The notes under the pieces are model-generated. The model made no database searches and was not told the DNA's origin. It saw only the letters and a list, made by a program, of their open reading frames with translations. 64,000 nucleotides of DNA from Liolophura sinensis (Eukaryota > Mollusca > Polyplacophora > Chitonida > Chitonidae), in contig NC_088305.1 in assembly GCF_032854445.1 (NCBI RefSeq), positions 28,542,628 to 28,606,627 on the forward strand, written 5' to 3'. Positions 14,101 through 24,276 of the stretch are shown here, one piece after another. Both the position numbers and the translations under genes were made by a program. Position 1 is the stretch's first letter. Each line of letters begins with the position of its first letter.

Positions 14101-16499
14101 GGTCAGTGAGCAGTGTCTGAGTCATTGTTCTTTGCACCTGTGTCATTGAGCAGTGCCTGACACATTTTTCTTTGCACCTGTGTCATTGAGCAGTGCCTGA
14201 GTCATTGTTCTTTGCACCTGTGTCATTGAGCAGTGCCTGAGTCATTGTTCTTTACACCTGTCATTGAGCAGTACCTCAGGTATTGTTCTGCACCTCAGTC
14301 ATTAAAATTATTAAAACTGCAGTTTTTTTTCTCATCTTGTAATCTTTTGCCTTTTTTTTTTAGTCATCAGCAACAAATTGGATGCCAGCATGTTGTCCAA
14401 GATCATAGCCAGTGCCTCTGAATATTTCATTCCTCATGGTAAGTCTTTTTGTCTGTTACGGTAAGTTAGAGTGTCTGCCTCAAAGTCAGTACACCCGGGG
14501 TCAAACTTGTGCCCTTCCAGATACTGCATTGACTGCATGAGGTGTCATGTCTGGTGTCTTTGTCATGATACTTCAGTGGCAGCAACATTTTGGCAGTATG
14601 TACACGCCCTGCAACACAAGGAGACACAGTATATATACACACACCTAATGGCTCCTGGTTATCGTAAGACTGTAAAATTGTTGAGTTCTTGGTTATCATA
14701 AGACTGCAAAATTGTTGAGTCCTTGGTTATCATAAGACTGTAAAATTGTTGAGTCCTTGGTTATCATAAGACTGTAAAATTGTTGAGTCCTTGGTTATCG
14801 TAAGACTGCAAAATTGTTGAGCCCTTGGTTATCGTAAGACTGTAAAATTGTTGAGTCCTTGGATATGGTAAGACTGCAAAATTGTTGAGCCCTTGGTTAT
14901 CGTAAGACTGTAAAATTGTTGAGTTCTTGGTTATCATAAGACTGCAAAATTGTTGAGTTCTTGGTTATCAGAAGACTGTAAAATTGTTGAGTCCTTGGTT
15001 ATCATAAGAATGCAGAATTGTGAGTCCTTGGTTATCGTAAGACTGTAAAATTTTTGAGTTCCTGGTCATCAAAGGCTGTAAAATTGTTAAGTATGACAAA
15101 TCCAATCATATAAGTTGGTTCTAACATCCCTGGACTAGAGATCATTTACGGTGTGGGAAAAGTTGCTTTTCAAGTTTTCAATTTCACTGGAATCCTGAGC
15201 CTTCAGCAATAAACCACGGTGGTGATCCCAGGTGGTCCCAGTAAACATGAACAAATCCATCAGTCTGTCATGTCTGTTGTTTCTAACCTCCTCAGGTCGT
15301 GTAGAGCTGGCGTACAAATTCTTGTCCAACCTGTGTAAAGTGTCCAGATTCCAAACAATCTCCATGTTCATGTCAGCCCAGGAAAAGCAAGGTAGGCTGG
15401 GGGATAAACAGTGTACCTGTTTACTATACCACATTCATTCCTCAACTTTTTCACAGATGAAAGATCAGTGCAGTTTATGCACATTTTAAAACTTCACCAA
15501 AAAGCTTCACAAAAGGTATAATTTTATCAGTCAGCACAGGATAAAATGCCTTCAGAATATGCTGGAATAAACACCTTACAAACATGTGCAAAAGTTGAAA
15601 AATGACAGGAATTGTGCTAGTTAGTAAAAATACATGGTTTGCTGTTTATTGAAGATGCAGACTTTATGCTGGTTAAGTATGTTAGTTAAGATACATTGCA
15701 TGGACAGAAGTGTAATTTGCTGGGGATGGTCGTTGGTTTCCCGGCCTCTGCCCAGTCTCCTCCCATCACGACATGCCATAACGCTGGCCGTCATTATATA
15801 AGTGAAATATTCTTGAGTATGGCATAAAACACCAATGAAGTAAATAAATAGTTCGCTGGTTAAGGTACATGGTATGCTGAATGACATATATTGTATAGTG
15901 GCTAAAACCTTATACAAACCCGACACAAACCCTACAAAAACGTCTGCACCTGGCTTAAGGTACATCGTATGCATTATACTGATTGGCATATATACAATGG
16001 TTTACTGGTTGACTTGTATTCATAGTGTGGGGATTGTTAAGCTGCCTTACATACATTGTATGGTGATTGATAAACATCATACGCTGGGTTTACAAACTTT
16101 ATATGCTGGTTTTATACGTACGTTGTATTCATGCGTTATATACTGGTTGTGATTCATGGTTTTAAATTTACGCTGGTTGATAAACATTGTGTGGTAGTTG
16201 ACATGTTGTACTGCTGGGCATATGTATGCTGGTTGACAGTGTATGCTGGTGGACAGTGTATGCTGGTTGACAGTGTATGCTGGTTGACAGTGTATGCTGG
16301 TTGACTGTATGCTGGTGGAAATCTGGTGTATGGATATTGTGTGCTGGTGGATAAATAGTGTATGGTTATTGATTGACATCGCATGTTGTTGTTTTTCTTC
16401 ACAGAATTATCAGCTGTCTTTGACAAAATTGCAGCAGTAATGACAGAAAAGGCCACAGACATTGAGAAACTGCGCGGGATCTACGGCCTGAAGAGTTGA
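2402..16499 (+). CDS. SPAG1: SPAG1-like TPR / RPAP3_C dynein-arm assembly factor, 5' partial
   Basis: Exons: 2402-2479, 3115-3208 (or 3222), 4541-5108, 5666-5840, 7945-8025, 8571-8868, 9403-9510, 11158-11247, 11965-12079, 12273-12441, 13188-13464, 14364-14438, 15296-15391, 16405-16499 (TGA stop). Three TPR blocks (exons 1-2, 3-5, 7-9) are separated by acidic linkers, each carrying the SPAG1-type motif RMMIEEVE or RMIIEEVE. GPKWREKLPEIPRV (exon 6) is also SPAG1-like. Exons 11-14 encode the RPAP3_C domain, from TPYEFMQAWNSLK to the C-terminus. SPAG1 acts in the cytoplasm with RUVBL1/2-type complexes to pre-assemble axonemal dynein arms. The N-terminus lies outside the window. Odd: the reading frame breaks by single bases near 3115, 4612, 4970, 12044-12047 (GGGG) and 13254-13260 (A7), while the splice sites stay intact. 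It is either a young pseudogene or allele, or carries assembly indels. The family call is firm; whether the gene is functional is open. Confidence 0.88.
5340..5600. repeat. 17-bp minisatellite, GTGTCTCATTTTCTCA units
   Basis: A pyrimidine-rich tandem array of about 15 imperfect copies based on GTGTCTCATTTTCTCA, plus one or two bases. It ends about 65 bp before the acceptor of SPAG1-like exon 4 (5665/5666). The strand bias towards C and T could act as an extended polypyrimidine tract. Confidence 0.9.
6784..6906 (+). other. possible cassette exon in the SPAG1-like gene
   Basis: A 123-nt open stretch (41 codons) lies between ATACAG and GTGAGG in the intron between exons 4 and 5. It has the same phase as its neighbours: exon 4 ends with AG, this stretch starts with G and again ends with AG, so inclusion keeps the frame. 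It encodes a mixed sequence starting DKVDVVKLRVTQQDL and ending ATLFSDLR. Inclusion would insert 41 residues into the middle of a TPR helix pair, between TTER and YSKAY. The frame stays open upstream to an ATG at 6737. I do not recognise the encoded sequence. It could be an alternative exon, an exonised repeat or chance. Confidence 0.4.
10340..10505 (+). mobile_element. SINE, tail region
   Basis: Contains the body block GTTTATTCCAGGTACTCTGG, a diverged CTCCACCTTTAAATGTGACTG block and the tail AAACACCAGTAAAATAAATA with (AAAT)n. It is a diverged copy of the second head type, also seen at 58.5 kb. It lies in an intron of the SPAG1-like gene. Confidence 0.7.
11068..11110. repeat. (TTGA)n microsatellite
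   Basis: About ten uninterrupted TTGA tetranucleotides, 50 bp upstream of the acceptor of SPAG1-like exon 8. Confidence 0.95.
13590..14290. repeat. 40-bp minisatellite
   Basis: About 17 tandem copies of a 40-bp unit built from GAGTCATTGTTCTTTGCACC followed by TGTGTCATTGAGCAGTGCCT. The first copies (13590-13740) are more diverged and contain GTCTTTGTTCTG sub-repeats. The array fills most of the intron between exons 11 and 12 and ends about 75 bp before the exon 12 acceptor. Confidence 0.95.
14460..14660 (+). mobile_element. SINE family B copy
   Basis: Contains the B-family body blocks TGTCTTTGTCATGATACTTC and GGAGACACAGTATATA, ending in CCTAATGGCTCCTGGTTATC. The 3' end runs directly into the 34-bp array. 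Similar copies are at 24922, 48590 and 51575. Confidence 0.75.
14645..15095. repeat. 34-bp minisatellite continuing a SINE B tail
   Basis: About 13 copies of a unit made of TTGGTTATCATAAGACTGTA followed by AAATTGTTGAGTCC. The unit is the distal part of family B SINEs (elsewhere TCGTCATATGACTGAAAAAT followed by TGTTGA). The array begins exactly where the SINE at 14460 reaches that segment, so it looks like a tandem expansion of the SINE 3' end. Confidence 0.92.
15715..15853 (+). mobile_element. SINE family A, 3' half
   Basis: Diverged copy with GGGGATGGTCGTTGGTTTCC, ATATAAGTGAAATATTCTTG and the AAACACCAATGAAGTAAATA tail. It is intronic in the SPAG1-like gene. Confidence 0.8.
16195..16335. repeat. 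17-bp minisatellite, TATGCTGGTTGACAGTG units
   Basis: About five near-perfect copies of TATGCTGGTTGACAGTG, flanked by weaker copies of a (G)TATGCTGGTTGA theme that extend back to about 15850. It ends about 70 bp before the acceptor of the last SPAG1-like exon. Confidence 0.85.
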
Positions 16500-19400
16500 G
16501 AGTGGCAGGTCATTGGCTCATCAAGTCACATGATTAACAATATCATCTCACTCATTGGTAAATTACTTAAAAAGTACACTAGTCCTGAGATTTTCTGCCT
16601 TAAATTGATTTAAAACCATTCCAGAAAGGTTTCCTGGTTAAAGTAAACTAATAACACAGTTGTATTTGTTACAATAAGCAGCTTTCATGGAGTTATAAGT
16701 CTACCACATGAAACTCAGTTTTGTCATATAAGTCACTGCACTGCATACTGTGTGTGACCAAAATTTCATCCACAACTAAGTTGTTGTCACATGACTAAAA
16801 AATTGTCAGGTACGACCCCAAGCATTCATTCATTCCACATATAAGCTACGGTAAATGAACTAAAATTTGACTTCTAACAAATCTTCATGTATGGTATAAA
16901 AGACCTCAAATTTTGCAGTAAATTACCTAAAAATTTCACCCAGTACTAAGCTATGGAAAATGACTTAAAATTTCGCCCACATTTGTCCTGATTCAGGGAT
17001 CGCTGTTGACCCAACAAAGGTGTATTGAAGTTGGACAGGTAGGATGATATCGTGCTGGTAAAATGTTTCTAGCAACAAAAATATTATTTCATGACATTCT
17101 TTTTCCCTCTAAAAAAGAACATTTTTGGGGAAAATTTTAGGTCATTTACCATGCTCATCATTTTTTGTTTTTCCTCCTTTAATTTCACAAACCAAAGTAT
17201 TATGTCTTGACATAATGTCCGTCAAAAAATGCACTTTTTGGGCAAGATTTTCGGTCATTTACTCTAATATTTTTGTTTGATTCTGGAAGTTCTGTTTGAT
17301 CTTATAAAAGTGTACAGGAATTTAATTGGATGGTAGGATGATATCGTACTGGGAATCTAACTTTCAGCGCCAAAAGTAATGTTTTCTGAATTTTATTGGT
17401 CTTTGGAAATGCTTTTCTCGGTGAAATTTTAGGGCAAACACAGAAGTTGTAATCTGGTTATACAGGCGTCCCTTTGGCATGATCGCACAAAGGCACTTTG
17501 CTCTTAAGCTATAATTAATCCACTAACGAGAACGCCATCATGTATAAATAAAATATTCCTGAGTATGGTGTTAAACACCAATCTAAGAATTTGTCAGTCA
17601 AACCTGGATGGATATAGCCTTTTTAGGAGACGCCCAGTAGGTTCACTGTCAGATGTGGTGGGTTGGTGTGTATCGGGTTGCAGCACGTTCGCTGGGGCAT
17701 CTTTCTATCAGTTAAATAGACAAGACAACACTTGTGGAGTGAAATTGCCCTGAAGCGTATGCCACACACCCTGTCAAACATTGAAATTTGATTAAAGACC
17801 AGAGTTTTTGGATCCCAGGAGTCAGAATTGGGAAACCAAATAAGTGTCTACTGAGGGAAATCTGTCAAGTTTGTGCCATAAACTATGCAATATACTGAAA
17901 TTTTTAACTTGGACATTAGGCAGTTCCCTAAAGGCTTAAAGCGTAAACCAGAATATTTGGGTCTTCCCTGGAAAAATATAGAAGAAATTTTACGTTTTTC
18001 ATTTCAATCAAATTTAGGCCATAAATCTCAGGTAGGCCTATAGCATGTGTAATTAACATGCATACATTTATTTATGGTAAAACCAAATGTAGATAATTTG
18101 GATGTTGCATAGCAACATATTTTCTTGTGCTTTAGTTTTCAATGTATTGTAGTTTGTTGGAGTAATTAAACTTATAAGTTACATGTAATCATTTGATAAA
18201 TAATAATTCATTTGTAAATACATGTATAATATGCTTTAGACAGTGAAAAGATTAACCCTTGGTGTTGACAGATTTCACAAGCTTTAATGTGGTCCACACT
18301 GCCTGTTGTCAGAACTGTAGCCCTTCACTGATGGGGTCATGTGTTCATTTCCAGCTCATGCTGGTTCGTTCTCTGCCTAATGGTGAGTCCAGACAGTGCA
18401 AATTTGTCCTGTCATCTCATTGAATGAAGTTATGACAAGCTCTATTTGACATGATTTGTTGGTGTTGACTAAAGTCGATTTACAGCTCAAAATTTTTGAT
18501 CGTCTTAATTTGTGCAAATTGTGCGTCATTGTATATTGCTGACAAGAGTGACAACATCACGACTGATACTGGTACAAATAAAAGTGTGAACAGACAGACG
18601 TTAATTTTCGTGGCGTCTGAATTACGGAGAATTTATGGAAACACTGTCTTGTATGTGCAAATTTAAAAAAACTTGAGAGTATGGTGTTGAAGTACAATGA
18701 AATAAATAAATTCTCCTCTGAAACTGAGGAGGAATAAATTGATGTATGTATTTGTACTTACACAGTACGACAAATGGTTTTTGTCAGGCAGCTTCTACTC
18801 ACAAACCTCACTGCCATCATATATTGTATGTCACTTAAAACATTTTTCAAGTGGCACATTTTGCTGGATTCTAATTGATCCATCCACTCAAGATTTTTTT
18901 GTGAAATTTGATTAATTTCTTATTGAAATAACTTAAGGGTTGACATCAAAAGTATAATTTTAAGCAACTTTGTGCGCTTCTGAAATGTACATTTATACCT
19001 ACCGGTACCAAACTTTAGGTGAAATACATTAGTGGAAAATTCAGGATTATAACATAAGAAACACCAAATGAGTTGTATAGAATTCATTGTTTGTATTGTG
19101 TATGGACTTAGAGTGTATTGAAAGTTGATGATGTAAATGTGGATATAGACTTATAAGAGTGTTTTGAGATTGTGTGCTTTGTGAAATTTTGAAGTTTGGT
19201 GTTTTTTTTTTCTACCATTCATGGCATATGTAAACATTGGCGTTTTATGTATGGCCCAAATTTGTGTGACTTTATGAGTTTTGTTTCGGAAAACAAAATA
19301 TGTGTTAATTGATTTTCGGTATAAGATGTGAAGTTTGGGTTGGGGACAGAGTTAAGGATTTTTTGTCTTTATCATTAAAGAGTGCTGTTTGTATTTAAAC

Positions 19401-22328
19401 ATATGTGTTACACACACACACACGCAAGAAGAAGAAAAATATGTAGAAATAAAAGAGGTATAAAGTTTGCATACCAACTTCTGTAAATATGTTGAAAACA
19501 TTGTATGTAGGCTACAGACAACCTCTGACCTTTTGGTTTGGTCATGCATGTGGCCTGTTGGTATGCTCAGTTTTATTCAGCAAATGTGAAGTCTTGCTAA
19601 AGTGAGATCTGTTTGTTGATCCCTCTTATCGGATGACACCTGGCTCCTTGTAGAGGTCAAACCATAGCACGAATGGTAATGTTTTTGCTTCTGACGTAGT
19701 TAGTCAGACCAGGCAACAGCCGCTAGATTTCACTTCATGTTTTCACTTTGGCATATGTGAAATGGGTTGGAAGAGGTGGTTCAGTTTTACTGGTTATCGT
19801 TTGTATGCTGATACAAGGACAACCTCAGTGTAATGTCCAAAAAATGCACTTTTTGAACCTTATTGCAGGCTAGTGTAATGTAATAATATTGGAAAGAAAT
19901 GGAAAACATGTTATAGGAGTGTAATTTAGGAAAAAGAGTTCAGTATCACGATGAATGGAAAGGTCAGTAAGAGTTGGATAGATAAAGATGATTGACAGTT
20001 TAACTGCATGATGTGATGTTATATACAGGTATGCTTCCATGGTTGAAATTGTTCAGCTGAAAGTGCTATTCAAAGTCTCTGCGAGAAAATGCTGCGAATT
20101 TAATGGAATAGAAATGGCGAATTTTTGTGCGTAAAATAGTAACGTATTGATTTTGTAGAAAAATCTGAAATGTATTTGTTATGCGTTAATGCAGTTGTTT
20201 AGAATTATTAAAATATGACGTTTACCCCATCTGTAAAACTTAACCGCCGTTGTATAAATTTGTGTGTACGGCGTTAAACACCAACCAAATGAATCATTAC
20301 AGCATGAATTATTTATTAATATTTACATAGTGTAGAATTGAAACACATGCAATTGTCATACACACATTCTATTAGTGCCACTTTAATGAAAGTGAAAGCT
20401 GGTGGAACATTTATCATCGATATGTAAACTGAAAGTACTAAGATATAGTAAGCATTTGTTGAGTATAAGAGAATGTGGGCAATATATTTTTCATCATTTA
20501 ATTAATTTGTAGAAATGTGCAAAAAGTTTCACTTTGATGTTTCTGTTTTTAGCCACATTTTTTTTTTGACACTGACCAAATTATTGAGATTTTTTTTCAG
20601 AAGTAAATAAATAAATAAAAAAAATGAAGTAAAAAAAATGTCTGGCAGAGTGTTTTCATGTGGTATACATAGAACATTTCATCTTTGAGGCTTGCTGTTT
20701 AATGTATGAAAATTTTTTTTTTTTTTTTTTTATAAATTGCAGAATTGGTATCTTGCACTGTTTTGCTAGTATGGATGTTTGGTAAACTATATAGTGTATA
20801 AGATGAGTTCATTTTGAAACCTCCTGTCTCACCTAAATTATAAAATATATTCTTCAAAACACGAGGCACTTTCCCGGTTTTGTCTTGTCTCTTCGATATT
20901 AAGATTTATGACACGAATTTGTAAAATACATTATTTGATTTCCCCCAAAATTTGGGGATAATTGTTGATAGAGGAGTATGAGATATTTAATAAGTATTTT
21001 CAGATTCCTAGTGTCTAAATCTGTTCCAATGGTATAAATATCAAGCAACTACCAGCATCTGAATAAATCAAAACATTCAAAATAAACAAGAACTATTTAC
21101 TGACGATTTCTATTACCCTTCGATTCCCTTTTACTACATTCAACGCACTGCTTGGCATTGTGCTAGGTGTACATTATCCTCGTCGTTAGATACCCCTATC
21201 ACGAGACAGAGGCGTTTGACTTCTGGATGGGTCTATTGTAGTTCTATGGGTGGATAGAGGTTGTTTACACCGAATAAAGCAGACGGCAAATACAAACAAA
21301 GGAACAAAATGGCTATTTTTTCTGTCGGAGCGAACGTTTATTTTCCTGCAAGTCTTTCTTTGAGCGGCCTCTCCTAAACGTCCGACTTGATCACAAACCA
21401 AGGTATGGCAATCAACCAATGGGTCACAAAACGATCAGATCCGTGACGTCTGATATTTCCCGCGATGCAAAACTTAGCCGCCGGTACACGAATACTGAGT
21501 CCGAGCAACGACAGCCACTGTTCTTGCTGATGCCGGGGTTTCTGTTATGGACGTTAAGTCTCTGACAGGCCACCGCAATGAATCCAGTGTACAGAGTTAG
21601 GTCAATAAACTGTCCGTTTCAAAACGCCGTGAAATCAGCAATATCCTGCATACTTCAAGTGTGTTATAAGAAAATGCTGAAAGTGAAAATGCCGTTGAGT
21701 GAAAATACTCCCATATCAGTCACACCACTCCCAGTGCAAATGCCCGGCGCTGTTGACCGTCATGTTACACGTAACAGTAGCAATACCATCCAAATGGCGA
21801 AATCCCAGTTTTCAGTCACGCCTCAAAGTTTTGGAGCGTTGTTCAACAATGCAACAATCACAGTTCACATCATCTTCACATCCCCAGGATAACGGACTGG
21901 CTGCAGATAGTCGTTTTCAACTCCCAATTCTTGTTTGATGTTCATCCGTGTTAAACTGTCGTTTTTCTTCCCCACAATGTTCAGTCCGTTTACTCATGCT
22001 TTCTCCGCAAACGCTGTTGTCTGGCTGCCGCCAATATATTGCCGTTGACCCAGATCTTCAAATTCGGTACATCATCTGACCTTTATGCTTGAGTGTGACG
22101 CGTATATTTTATGTAACAATCTGGTACCAGCGCACTGAGTGAAACATGTGCACGTGGCTTGTTTAATGTACATATAACTTTGTACAGATTGCCCTCATTA
22201 CAAATTTAAATTGTGATAGCCATCCATTGTATTTCACAATACTATAAGCGCAAATCATATTTATCCTAATGAGTCCTTGAAAATATAAATTATAATATAT
22301 TTATTTGCTTACTTATAATAAGCATATA
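16500..22328. other. intergenic region downstream of the SPAG1-like gene
   Basis: AT-rich non-coding DNA. The proximal part must contain the SPAG1-like 3' UTR, but I cannot place its end. Visible items are a SINE tail (17520-17590), an (AC)n run near 19411-19424 and long T runs (20550-20565, 20709-20731). The stretch 21100-22100 is more GC-rich, but I found no ORF there with recognisable similarity. Confidence 0.6.
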
Positions 22329-22596
22329 GGGGCCTCCGTGGCTCTGTCGGTTAGCGCGCTAGCGCGGCGTAATGACCCAGGAGTCTCTCATCAATGCGGT
22401 CGCTGTGAGTTCAAGTCCAGCTCCTGCTGGTTTCCTCTCGTGGCCGTTCGTGGGAAGGTCTGCCATAAACTTGCGGATGATCGTGGGTTTCCCCCGGGCT
22501 CTGCCCGGTTTCCTCCCACCATGGTGCTGGCCGCCGTCGTATAAGTGAAATATTCTTGAGTACGGCGTAAAACACCAATGAAATAAATAAATAAAT
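22329..22596 (+). mobile_element. SINE family A, full length
   Basis: The tRNA-like head GGGGCCTCCGTGGCTCTGTC and GGTTAGCGCG (A-box region) is followed by GTGAGTTCAAGTCC (B-box region), the core TTTCCCCCGGGCTCTGCCCG and the tail AAACACCAATGAAATAAATA. It is flanked by an 11-bp target-site duplication, TAATAAGCATA. Confidence 0.93.
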
Positions 22597-23411
22597 GTAA
22601 TAAGCATAAACACATATCTGTGATGCTATTACTGTTTTGTATTTTATCAACATATGTTGAGAAATTAACATTGAATTGAAAATGTGAATTCATCATTTCA
22701 ACATTCGTTACCCACTGTTTATGAATTTGATACAGAATACAATACGACCGCAAAGCATTTACACAAGTAAACCAAATAAAATTCAGTATCAAACTATTGT
22801 TAACCTAATTTTGTGTGTTTCAATTATTATTTTTTCGTACGTAATTCAGACTTTAATTAAGTTTAAACAGTTGAACTCCCCACTTTTGTCGTCGTTTTGC
22901 TGATGCCAGAGGTTTCCAGCTCCTTTAGCTCTGCCAGACAGAGTTTGGGAAAACCTTTGACCTGCCCGAACTCTCGCTCCCAGCAACGAGCGACCTCCCC
23001 GGCTCACTGTCAGTGTTTGTCGCTGTTTGACACCGTGCCTGTCTCACCAAAGCCTACCCTGATAACAGCGTCTTAGCTGAAAGCAGGACAATACGAAAGC
23101 AAATCTGCAGTTTTTATAATTTTGTAGTGCTATATTTTATAATGGGAATTGTTTTCGAGAAACAAACGTATTCTTTTTATTATTCTGTTCTAGTCGGAAG
23201 CATGTCTGTAACATTTAGCATCGCATTTTAACACCCCCTGTAAAACACATCATGGTTTCGTCCAGAATTAGGTCACGCCCCTTTAGAACGTTCGGTTGGA
23301 CGAAAACAATGTGTCAGGGAAAGTGGGGGCGTTTTTAGCTGTTAATCTATACCGCAATGGCGTTTTTGTTATAATTACGAAAACATTTTGCTGCTACCAA
23401 GGTAATAGAAT

Positions 23412-23543
23412 AGAAATAATGTTCGTGTTTGGATAGTCTAACGGTAGTTTTACATCAAATCGATTTTAGATCGATTTGATGTGATTTTACATTGATTTGA
23501 TGTAAAACTACCGTTAGACTACCCTGACGCGAACATTATTTCT
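23412..23543. repeat. 132-bp near-perfect hairpin / foldback element
   Basis: The left arm begins AGAAATAATGTTCG and includes ATAGTCTAACGGTAGTTTTA and CATCAAATCGAT. The right arm is its reverse complement and ends CGAACATTATTTCT. The arms are about 50 bp each, with a short AT-rich loop around 23465-23490 containing nested ATCGATTTGATGT copies. It may be a foldback MITE or a very young inverted duplication. No clear target-site duplication is visible. Confidence 0.85.
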
Positions 23544-23553
23544 TAATTAGCTA

Positions 23554-23757
23554 ATGAATATTAAGTTATTTAGCATGGCGGCTCCCATGAAAGACGGCCT
23601 GATAAATGAGTTCAAAGAAGTAATTGCGTATGCAAAGGCAAGCGATGGCTTTTCTGTAGAGTTAAAGGCAAAGCAGGTCACAACTTTTTGTACGGCACAT
23701 AAGATAATATGCCTTGGGTCATCCAGCGTAGAAAATAGAGTGAAGAACCCACGATAA
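23554..23757 (+). other. unassigned small ORF beside the hairpin
   Basis: A 67-codon ORF begins 10 bp after the hairpin. Its second methionine (MAAPMKDGLINEFKEVIAYA) has a good start context (AGCATGGCG). The segment FKEVIAYAKASDGFSVELKA looks helical and protein-like. It weakly recalls the first exon of RecQ-like helicase genes, but no helicase motif follows. It may be the first exon of an unseen gene, a transposon remnant or chance. Confidence 0.25.
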
Positions 23758-24276
23758 CTATTCTTGTATCCCCTCTGTTATGCAGAATCAAGTGGTTAGT
23801 GTGTAAATATATTTAAATTGTTATGGCTCAGCTTGAGCACGGACGGAGATGGTAATAATACCCACGAAGCCTGTAAATAGCGCACTGCTCAACATTTCGG
23901 TACGTTCGCCATCCTGTGCAGTTGTTGACATAAATAAGTACGAAAATGGTCATTTCAGATCAGATGACGTAAGGCACGAGCCTCGCTTTCGACGTGGCTG
24001 TTGTAGAAAGTATGGCGCCCAAGTATATTAGAGATGTAATCTCGATAGAGGCAGTATGTACATGTCTATTTTAGAATGGGGCATAAACTAGGCTGGAGAA
24101 GTTGATTTGTAAGTTCGTGGTACGATAAACTTTGTTTCAGAAACTGTTTGCAGTTTGCAGTTAACCTAACCTAAATGTACACAGCAACGAGCTGTTAACC
24201 AAGGCCACCATTCACAGTACAGCCAGGACACAGTTTGTGGCCGATACAGATATCATTGGACCAATATCGTTGAACC

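Noticed and set aside
21186-22100. gene on either strand in the GC-richer intergenic part
   Set aside because: Frames are short, overlap on both strands and show no motif or splice structure.
22329-22420. tRNA-like head of SINE as a tRNA gene
   Set aside because: It is one of many dispersed copies with a 3' SINE body and AAAT tail; no full cloverleaf is evident.
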